This document shows, one piece after another, positions 7,629 to 13,171 of a stretch of DNA of 20,633 bases. The notes under the pieces are model-generated. The model saw nothing but the letters and a program-made list of their open reading frames with translations. It did no database searches and was not told where the DNA came from. The stretch's first letter is position 1, and each line of letters starts with the position of its first letter. The position numbers were made by a program, and so were the translations under genes. This DNA is from an uncultured Flavobacterium sp. (lineage in GTDB: Bacteria > Bacteroidota > Bacteroidia > Flavobacteriales > Flavobacteriaceae), in the NCBI RefSeq assembly GCF_946220915.1, contig NZ_CAMIHH010000061.1, forward strand, positions 1 to 20,633, read 5' to 3'.

Positions 7629-7654
7629 TTACAAAGTTCGCCATACCTTTGTAA
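7629..7654. promoter_or_regulatory. inverted repeat TTACAAAG-N10-CTTTGTAA, possible operator/divergent promoter
   Basis: Perfect 8-bp inverted repeat (7629-7636 and 7647-7654) in the gap between the - strand 62-aa gene (start 7606) and the + strand YceI gene (start 7871). The right arm includes a perfect + strand TAnnTTTG (TACCTTTG, 7644-7651); the left arm includes a near match on the - strand (GAACTTTG). It may be a dimeric regulator site overlapping two promoters. No other feature is seen in 7655-7870. Confidence 0.4.
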
Positions 7655-7870
7655 CAGGCGGATCCCAATTAACACGCTGTTGGTGGGAAAAGACTTTCAG
7701 TGGCATTTATACATTGCCAAATCGCCCTGCCGACGGGCAATTTCGCCTTCAGGGTTAAGTCCGGCATCATAAAGTTTAACAAACAATTCACGGAAATAAT
7801 TGCCGATTAAATACAGTGAGTAACTAATTTAGTGAGAGCTTAATAAGTGAATACTGATAAATAAATAGCC

Positions 7871-8410
7871 ATGGCAACAAATAACTGGACGATCGATACT
7901 GCACATTCCGAATTGCAATTTAAAATACGCCATCTCGTGATATCAAATATCACCGGTGCATTTAAAATATTTTCGGGTACGATGGTAACGCCGCAACACG
8001 ATGATTTCGGCAATGCAACTTTTACCCTTGAGGCCGATGTTTACAGTATAGATACCAACAACCGCGAGAGGGACGAGCACCTGAAGTCGCCGGATTTTTT
8101 CAATGCCGATGCTTTTCCTAAAATAGAGTTCCGCTCCACATCATTTATACAGGTTGAAGGTGACGATCATAAGCTGACCGGGCTGCTAACCATAAAAGGC
8201 ATTACTAAAGAAATAGTACTGGATGTGCTTTTTGGGGGTGAGGCGAAGGATGGCTTTGGCATCAACCGTGCCGGATTCGAAATTAATGGTGTAATCAACC
8301 GTAATGATTTCGATATCCATTCTGCCGATGTAACCGAAGCCGGTGGGCTGGTTTTAGGTGAGGATATCAGGTTGCATGCCAACATCCAGTTTACAAACGA
8401 CCCGGAATAA
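7871..8410 (+). CDS. YceI family protein (179 aa)
   Basis: YceI-type lipocalin-like beta-barrel; relatives bind long amphiphiles such as polyprenoid lipids and are often linked to stress. The family opening NWTIDTAHSELQFKIRHL is at 5-22. It is followed by GAFKIFSGTM, the NNRERDEHLKSPDFFNADAFPKIEF signature at about 63-87, and the FGINRAGFEINGVINRNDF segment. There is no signal peptide, so this copy is cytoplasmic, unlike E. coli YceI. It stands alone on the + strand between - strand genes for hydrophilic proteins. The inverted-repeat element at 8421-8509 follows immediately. Confidence 0.93.
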   Translation: MATNNWTIDTAHSELQFKIRHLVISNITGAFKIFSGTMVTPQHDDFGNATFTLEADVYSIDTNNRERDEHLKSPDFFNADAFPKIEFRSTSFIQVEGDDHKLTGLLTIKGITKEIVLDVLFGGEAKDGFGINRAGFEINGVINRNDFDIHSADVTEAGGLVLGEDIRLHANIQFTNDPE

Positions 8411-8420
8411 TTTTCTGTCA

Positions 8421-8509
8421 GCCACGAATTGCACATTTTCTTTATGTTGCAGGCATTGCACGTCCTGAAAACCTGAGTGTGGAATGATTGAAATTTGTGA
8501 ATTCGTGGC
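8421..8509. repeat. 89-bp element with terminal inverted repeats GCCACGAATT/AATTCGTGGC
   Basis: A perfect 10-bp inverted repeat bounds the element (8421-8430 and 8500-8509). With one gap the similarity runs on inward: GCACATTTTC on the left against CACAAATTTC on the complement of the right arm. It fills the gap between the convergent YceI (stop 8410) and 134-aa (stop 8522) genes and codes for nothing visible. It may act as a terminator, or be a REP/MITE-like dispersed element. Confidence 0.5.
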
Positions 8510-8521
8510 CGAAAGTTAAAA

Positions 8522-8926
8522 TTAATGACCTGCATGGGTGTTTCCCCGGTGCTTTTCTTGGTCAGGATGTTTGCGCCCTTTTTCGGTATCCGAATTAAAA
8601 TCGCGGTTTTCGGCAGTTTCTATGTTTTCGGCTTCGCTGGCAGTACCCCTGCTCTTATCTATAACGGCACCGTCATCACGCGTAGTCTTATCATGGTCAC
8701 TTACGGGTGGGGCCTGTTTTTCGTCAACATCGCGAGCACGCTTTACGGTTTCCGTACTGCCCTCCTCATTTTTTTCAAGCTCCATTTTCAGCTTATCGGC
8801 AGATGGGTCATAATTATTAGGCAGGTTATCGCCGCTAAAGCCTTCATTCCTGTCGCTTTTCTTTTCCTGGTTATTCATTTTTTTTGATCCCAGGTCTTTT
8901 GGGTCGTCTGTTCCTCCGTTAGCCAT
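8522..8926 (-). CDS. hydrophilic, probably disordered protein (134 aa)
   Basis: No family recognised. The chain is strongly charged (Lys, Glu, Asp, Arg) with many Asn, Ser and Thr and no hydrophobic segment; it begins MANGGTDDPKDLGSKKMNN and ends with His-containing KHRGNTHAGH. Unlike the 174-aa protein it is Lys-rich, so the two are not obviously homologous. It starts 16 bp after the stop of the 167-aa gene and is probably last in a three-gene - strand set (9708 to 8522). The overlapping hydrophobic + strand frame is a complement artefact. Function unknown; the type of sequence is common among stress-associated proteins of environmental bacteria. Confidence 0.65.
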   Translation of the reverse strand: MANGGTDDPKDLGSKKMNNQEKKSDRNEGFSGDNLPNNYDPSADKLKMELEKNEEGSTETVKRARDVDEKQAPPVSDHDKTTRDDGAVIDKSRGTASEAENIETAENRDFNSDTEKGRKHPDQEKHRGNTHAGH

Positions 8927-8942
8927 GATAATTATTTTTAGG

Positions 8943-9446
8943 TTATCTGAAGTTGATTATGAAATTATAATGTGATGCCGCGATGTCGTTTACTGTGCGC
9001 TCCAGCGATGGCTTAAGGTCGGTATATCCTTCTTTCAGCTTTCCTGCCGATGTGAAATAATCCGGCAGCTTGTAGTCTATCAGTTTATCCCCATCGGCAT
9101 ATATATCGTTTACTGTAAAGGCAAGCGTATACCGGTTTTCATAAAAGGCAATTTTCATGCTGTAGCGTATTTTATGCTCATGTGCTTCGCCCCGGTTGCG
9201 GTAAAAAAAGCCATTACGCTTATTAGCGCTCACGGTCAGCGAACTTAAGGTAACCTCTGTAATGTCTGCGCCTTCTTCACGACGGTTAAATTCCTGTGCC
9301 CATGCCTTGGTGATTTCTATGAGCTTCTCATTGGGCGTTGCGGGAATAGAAACCTCTATTGGGTCAAAGCCGTTGGGCTTCAGCTCCATTTTTGGGGGCT
9401 GTGCAAGTGCGGCTGCCGACAGGAACAAAAATGCCAGCTTATACAT
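8943..9446 (-). CDS. exported hypothetical protein, possibly DUF4468-like (167 aa)
   Basis: Secreted protein with a short signal peptide (MYKLAFLFLSAAALA, cleavage before QPPK). The mature part is a single alpha/beta domain: PIEVSIPATPNEKLIEITKAW, then a strand-rich KIRYSMKIAFYENRYTLAFTVNDIY segment. This arrangement resembles DUF4468 (PF14730) proteins of Bacteroidota, but I am not certain. The start is ATG 9446 rather than 9479 because it restores the signal peptide and sits 1 bp after the upstream TGA (TGATATG), implying translational coupling. It probably shares an mRNA with the 86-aa gene upstream and the 134-aa gene downstream. Confidence 0.72.
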   Translation of the reverse strand: MYKLAFLFLSAAALAQPPKMELKPNGFDPIEVSIPATPNEKLIEITKAWAQEFNRREEGADITEVTLSSLTVSANKRNGFFYRNRGEAHEHKIRYSMKIAFYENRYTLAFTVNDIYADGDKLIDYKLPDYFTSAGKLKEGYTDLKPSLERTVNDIAASHYNFIINFR

Positions 9447-9447
9447 A

Positions 9448-9708
9448 TCAGGCTTTTTTAAGGGCTTTTTCAAACTCATCCTTTATCATTCCGGTCGATA
9501 CAAGGAAAGGTTTTTTTGTGATTGTGATGTTGATGTTATCACCATCTATGGTATAGCTGCCCGCAAAACTCCCTACAGGTGTTTCGCCTTCAAAATTGCC
9601 TTGCTGCTCATTGCCGGCCACCTTGCCCTTGTCGCCAACGGTATTTTTTATTTTGTTGAGTAATTGGGATTTATCGCCTGAATAGCTTACGGTAAATTGA
9701 CTTGCCAT
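9448..9708 (-). CDS. small hypothetical protein (86 aa)
   Basis: Unrecognised small soluble protein. It opens MASQFTVSYSGDKSQLLNKIK, then has a Gly-rich beta segment (GNFEGETPVGSFAGSYTIDG), paired strands DNINITITKKP, and a final amphipathic helix (MIKDEFEKALKKA). The layout is faintly like the small polyhydroxyalkanoate-granule-region proteins, but this is weak. ATG 9708 is preferred over 9750 because the extra 14 residues look non-coding. The stop is 1 bp from the start of the exported 167-aa protein, so the pair is coupled. Confidence 0.65.
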   Translation of the reverse strand: MASQFTVSYSGDKSQLLNKIKNTVGDKGKVAGNEQQGNFEGETPVGSFAGSYTIDGDNINITITKKPFLVSTGMIKDEFEKALKKA

Positions 9709-9783
9709 GATCTGTCTGTTTTGGATTGTAGGTAAAGTTAAAAAATCCAAAAGCGATAAGTGTTTAGCTTATGTTAAAGATAG

Positions 9784-10572
9784 TTAGGGGCGTATGGAAA
9801 AAACGCCTTTCGCAGCATCAAAAACAATGTACGGGTCGTCAAATAGCGTATCGAATACATTTTGGCTTATGAGTTCCTGCGGCGTGCCCTGGACAGCCTT
9901 TCCGTTTGCCATCACAATTATGCCATCGCTCACCTGCAGGGCAAGGTCAATGTCATGGGTAGAGTAAAGGATGCACTTTCCGGCTTCCGAAGCGAGTCTT
10001 TTTAGCAGCCTTAAAAGGTTAGCCTTGTGCAGCAGGTCCAGGTGCGTGGTTGGCTCATCAAGAATAATGAGGGGCGTATCCTGCGCCAGCGCCCTTGCAA
10101 TCAATGCCTTTTGAAATTGCCCGTCACTTATCTCATGGATTTTTTTATTCGAGAGATGTTCAATCTGCGTATGCTGCAACGCGTTTTCGACCTGTGCCGT
10201 GTCTTCACCAGATAACAAGCCCAGCCAATTGGTATAGGGCTGCCTGCCGAGCGCGACAAGCTCAAAAACTGTGAGGTTGCTGGCAGGGAGGCGCTCTGTC
10301 AATACAATGCTGAGGTTTTGCGCCAGTTCCTTCGTCGTGTAGGAGAGAAGGTTTTTATCGTCGAGCCTGATGCTGCCGGATAGTGGCGGCTGTATCCCCG
10401 TAAGTGTTCGCAGCAGTGTCGATTTGCCTACGCCATTTTCGCCAATTAGCGCTGTAAGCGAACCGTACCCAAGCGAAATGGCAATATCCCGTGCAATGAC
10501 AGTATTGCCTTTACCCGATGGGTAGCCTATGCTCATATTTTCTGTTGCAAGTATTTTTCTGTGTTTTTCCAT
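9784..10572 (-). CDS. ABC importer ATPase, BtuD/FecE-like (262 aa)
   Basis: ATP-hydrolysing subunit of a FecCD-type metal-chelate/corrinoid importer at the inner membrane. Walker A is GENGVGKST (44-52), the signature is the variant ISDGQ (148-152), Walker B is LIILDEP (168-174), the D-loop is THLDL, and the switch His is H206 in STHD. The Q-loop region reads VLTER, without the usual Gln; Bacteroidota relatives commonly have VLTER or VLTDK here, so this is probably a clade trait. ATG 10572 overlaps the permease stop (TAATG), so the longer frame to 10611 is rejected. Last gene of the three-gene - strand operon. Its neighbour, a cobalamin riboswitch-controlled receptor, points to corrinoid rather than siderophore. 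Confidence 0.88.
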   Translation of the reverse strand: MEKHRKILATENMSIGYPSGKGNTVIARDIAISLGYGSLTALIGENGVGKSTLLRTLTGIQPPLSGSIRLDDKNLLSYTTKELAQNLSIVLTERLPASNLTVFELVALGRQPYTNWLGLLSGEDTAQVENALQHTQIEHLSNKKIHEISDGQFQKALIARALAQDTPLIILDEPTTHLDLLHKANLLRLLKRLASEAGKCILYSTHDIDLALQVSDGIIVMANGKAVQGTPQELISQNVFDTLFDDPYIVFDAAKGVFSIRP

Positions 10573-11606
10573 TAGCTGAATACTCTTTTCTGTTTGCGCA
10601 TTAGCAGCCATATCACTATCGGCGCGCCAATAATAGAAGTTATGGCGTTAATAGGCAGTACATTCTCGCTGCCGGGCAGTTGGGTAAAGGCATCGCAAAT
10701 CAATAGTATGCCTGCACCGGTAAGCAGTGTTGCCCAAAACAATACCAGGTGGCTGCTGGTACGGAAGGCCAGCTTGGCAATGTGCGGCACCACCAGCCCG
10801 ATAAAGGCTATTGGCCCTGCAAATGCCGTGATGCATCCGGTAAGCAGGCTTGCAGCCAGTATGATGATAAACCGTACACGCTTAAAATTAATGCCAAGGC
10901 TTTTGGCGTAGCGCTCGCCCAGCAGTAGCGCATCTAATGGCTTTATACAGGCAATGGCGAACGTAAGCCCCGTCAGTACCACTATTCCCATGATCAGGAT
11001 GGTGTTCCACGGCAGGTTGCCCAGGCTGCCCAGTGCCCAAAAAGTATATTTCTGTAATTGCTCGGCGGTGCTAAAGTAGGTAAGCACACCCACGATTGCG
11101 CCTGTAAAGCTCGAAAACATAAGCCCGATTATGAGTATTGCCATGGTATCGCGCAGGCGTTGCGCTACGATCAATATAGCCATAAGCACCAGGAAACTGC
11201 CTAGCGTGGCAGCGAGCACTACGCCATACGGAGAAAGAAAAAAACCTGCTAAAACGCCCGGCAATAAGCCCGAGCCTAAAATTACAAAGGCCACACCCAG
11301 GCTTGCCCCCGAGGACAGCCCCAGCACATCGGGTCCGGCAAGTGGATTGCGGAAAAGTGTCTGCATCAACAGCCCGCTTACCGACAGGCCCATGCCGGTA
11401 AGCAGGGCAGTAACCGCTTTGGGAAACCGGTAATTAAGAATGATATAGTCCCACGCAGGCTTTGAGGCGTTGCCACCCGTAAGGGTTTCAAATACCTCAC
11501 TAACCGGGATCCTGACCGCACCCAGGCTGATATTTGTAAAAAACAGGAACACCAGGGCGATGCCCAAAAGTGTAAAAATAACTATGTTCCGTTTTTTACC
11601 TGGCAT
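10572..11606 (-). CDS. FecCD-family permease, BtuC-like (344 aa)
   Basis: Inner-membrane channel subunit of the importer, normally a homodimer with ten helices per subunit. Hydrophobic helices run through the whole chain, starting at residues 8-30. Family hallmarks: YRFPKAVTALLTGMGLSVSG, FRNPLAGPDVLGLSSGASLG (about 85-104), FWALGSLGN, and the ATPase-contacting loop FAGPIAFIGLVVPHIAK. Length fits BtuC/FecC/FecD. The start ATG overlaps the stop of the binding-protein gene (TAATG at 11608-11604), and its own stop overlaps the ATPase start the same way, so all three are translationally coupled. Only one permease is present, as in BtuCDF, so it should homodimerise. Confidence 0.9.
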   Translation of the reverse strand: MPGKKRNIVIFTLLGIALVFLFFTNISLGAVRIPVSEVFETLTGGNASKPAWDYIILNYRFPKAVTALLTGMGLSVSGLLMQTLFRNPLAGPDVLGLSSGASLGVAFVILGSGLLPGVLAGFFLSPYGVVLAATLGSFLVLMAILIVAQRLRDTMAILIIGLMFSSFTGAIVGVLTYFSTAEQLQKYTFWALGSLGNLPWNTILIMGIVVLTGLTFAIACIKPLDALLLGERYAKSLGINFKRVRFIIILAASLLTGCITAFAGPIAFIGLVVPHIAKLAFRTSSHLVLFWATLLTGAGILLICDAFTQLPGSENVLPINAITSIIGAPIVIWLLMRKQKRVFS

Positions 11607-12751
11607 TATTTCAGCTTTTCAAAGAATTGAAGCTTATATCCCGGCAACAGCTTCGGGTGCAGGATGGCAATGAGGTCCTTAAGCACCAGGTCGGGACGGT
11701 TATTCGCCAGTTCGTAATAGATGAGCCCGCCCGTTTTGCCTTTTTTATTGGCAGAAGAATATACCTGCTTATTTTTAAACGACCTGAACTGTGTGTAATG
11801 CGGATTGGCAGCGTTCATTTCGTTTAGCGAAGTATATTGGCTTGGCCCAATCCAAAAGTCGGCATTCTCAGCCTTGTCAAGCACCGTTTCCAAAGACAGG
11901 CTCAGGCTGCCGGTCCCGGTCGAACCTGCCCAAAGATAATCGGCCCCGGCATCTTTCAGGAACAGCGCTCCCCAGCTCCCGCCCTGTGGCATATACCATT
12001 GGTTTTGGTAGATGGCACCGCAAAGCACTGTGGGTTTTGCAGAAGCTTTTTTAGCCAGGGCCAGGGCTTCATTATAATCTTTTTCTATCTGCGCGAACAG
12101 TTCATCGGCTTTGGCTTCTTTATCATATAATGCCCCGAAGAACTTGATCCATTCGGCTTTGCCCAACGGCGATTGCTCGTTCCAGTCGCCATTATAGAGC
12201 ACCTTCATGCCTCCCTGCTGCAGGTTGTCCATGGTCTTATTGTGGCTGCTGATGCTAAAGCCTACCAGCGCGTCAGGGTTCAGGTCGAGCAGCACTTCGG
12301 TATTCAGCTGTTCATTCCTGCCCGCTTCTTTTACCTTCCCGGCATCAATGCGTGCCCTTGTTCTTTCGGACGATATATAATTCATGTCAGGGAAGCCAAC
12401 GAGCGTATTTTCCACGCCCAGCATTTCCAGAGACGGGATGTGGGTAGTTGAGGTAACCACAACGGTTTTTAGCGGCACCTGTATGATGGCATTGCTTTTC
12501 AGGCTATCGGGCACAATGCCGTTTTCCTTTTGCATTACGTAAGTAAAAGCCTCTTTCGCGTTAGGCCAGGGGCTGGTAACTTTCACAACGGTATAGCCCT
12601 CATAACGGTAAATTTCGAGTCCGGAAGCATGCTTTACAGTATTGGGAACCGTTTTGGTTACGGTTACAGTTTCCGGTTTTGTTTTGGTTTTCTCTTTACA
12701 TCCGGCGAATGCCAAAGCAGTGAGAAATGCTATGCAAAATATTTTTTTCAT
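11606..12751 (-). CDS. corrinoid/metal-chelate binding lipoprotein, BtuF-like (381 aa)
   Basis: Substrate-binding lipoprotein of the importer. The signal peptide ends in the lipobox FAGC with Cys18. The next residues, KEKTKTKP, lack an acidic surface-export motif, fitting a periplasm-facing anchor. After a Thr/Val-rich linker comes the two-lobe helical-backbone receptor domain: HIPSLEMLGVENTLVGFPD with NTEVLLDLNPDALVGFS in the N-lobe, then the long linking helix (KAEWIKFFGALYDKEAKADELFAQIEKDY) and the C-lobe. It is longer than E. coli BtuF because of the N-terminal extension (about 20-100), as is usual in Bacteroidota. The -7 element at 12769-12776 on this strand suggests its own promoter; no riboswitch is seen ahead of it. 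Confidence 0.87.
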   Translation of the reverse strand: MKKIFCIAFLTALAFAGCKEKTKTKPETVTVTKTVPNTVKHASGLEIYRYEGYTVVKVTSPWPNAKEAFTYVMQKENGIVPDSLKSNAIIQVPLKTVVVTSTTHIPSLEMLGVENTLVGFPDMNYISSERTRARIDAGKVKEAGRNEQLNTEVLLDLNPDALVGFSISSHNKTMDNLQQGGMKVLYNGDWNEQSPLGKAEWIKFFGALYDKEAKADELFAQIEKDYNEALALAKKASAKPTVLCGAIYQNQWYMPQGGSWGALFLKDAGADYLWAGSTGTGSLSLSLETVLDKAENADFWIGPSQYTSLNEMNAANPHYTQFRSFKNKQVYSSANKKGKTGGLIYYELANNRPDLVLKDLIAILHPKLLPGYKLQFFEKLK

Positions 12752-12768
12752 GAAAATGCTGGTTGCGG

Positions 12769-12776
12769 CAAAGGTA
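12769..12776 (-). promoter_or_regulatory. TAnnTTTG -7 element for the btuFCD-like operon
   Basis: Perfect TACCTTTG on the - strand, 17 bp before the start codon at 12751, leaving a leader of about 10 nt. No clear -33 TTTG. Such a short leader has no room for an aptamer. Confidence 0.45.
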
Positions 12777-12844
12777 GGTAAATGTTTGTAACGCGGATGA
12801 AGCGGATTATTACTGATTTCTCAACAGTGTAAACACGTTGTTAT

Positions 12845-12878
12845 TCCCCTCTCCTTATGGAGCTGGCCGGAGTGAGGC
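12845..12878. repeat. GC-rich REP-like intergenic repeat, diverged copy
   Basis: The segment CCCCTCTCC-TTATGGAG-CTGGCCGGAGTGAGG resembles the dispersed motif CCCTCTCCC-TTTGGGAGAGGG-CTGGGGTGAGG found in many bacterial genomes. A better-preserved copy lies at 16203-16236. It sits between the divergent importer and receptor promoters. Confidence 0.5.
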
Positions 12879-12936
12879 CTGTTTTTTCCTCCAAAGAAAT
12901 TTTTGCAATTCAAAAACAATTCGCAACTAATAATAT

Positions 12937-12944
12937 TATCTTTG
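12937..12944 (+). promoter_or_regulatory. TAnnTTTG -7 element driving the riboswitch transcript
   Basis: Perfect TATCTTTG ending 7 bp before the first paired base of the aptamer (12952), so transcription should start almost exactly at the riboswitch. The -33 region is weak. Confidence 0.55.
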
Positions 12945-12951
12945 CCACCAA

Positions 12952-13164
12952 CTTAAGGTTGCAGCCCATTTTCGATGTGCCGCATTAAAAGGGAACCGGG
13001 TTAAAATCCCGGGCTGTTCCCGCAACTGTAAGCTTTTTCCGCCACGGCGGAAGGCTGCTGTTAACTCCAGGCCACTGTTTCACGACGGGAAGGTAAACAG
13101 CAGTACGCAAGCCAGGAGACCTGCCTTGAGCCTAACTAATATCGAACCTTCGGGAAAAAGGTTC
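12952..13164 (+). ncRNA. cobalamin (adenosylcobalamin-type) riboswitch
   Basis: All conserved blocks are present in order: AAAAGGGAACCGGG with AAAATCCCGGGCTG, then TTCCCGCAACTGTAAGC (ending about 13033), GCCACTG (about 13071), CACGACGGGAAGG (13081-13093), and the B12 box AGCCAGGAGACCTGCC (13110-13125). P1 is CTTAAGG (12952-12958) with CCTTGAG (13124-13130). A perfect 8-bp internal stem joins CTGCTGTT (13055-13062) to AACAGCAG (13096-13103). The expression platform is a 7-bp hairpin GAACCTT/AAGGTTC (13144-13164, loop CGGGAAA) without a T-tract, ending 7 nt before the ATG. Control is therefore probably of translation initiation. It governs the receptor and propeller lipoprotein genes. Confidence 0.95.
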
Positions 13165-13171
13165 AGGGATT

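Noticed and set aside
7650..7675. A second TGTAAC considered as another ECF promoter
   Set aside because: No CGTC-type -10 occurs 15-17 bp downstream.
8525..8887. Hydrophobic + strand frame of 120 codons opposite the 134-aa hydrophilic gene
   Set aside because: Complement artefact of the charged - strand frame; it lies convergently behind the YceI gene without promoter or family resemblance.
9751..9783. ATAAG/CTTAT hairpin followed by T-rich sequence on the - strand after the ATPase gene
   Set aside because: A 5-bp A/T-rich stem is too weak to call a terminator without folding energy or transcript data.
12931..12940. ATAATATTAT palindrome in the gap between divergent B12 operons considered as an operator
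   Set aside because: Short and entirely A/T in an A/T-rich promoter; such palindromes are expected by chance.
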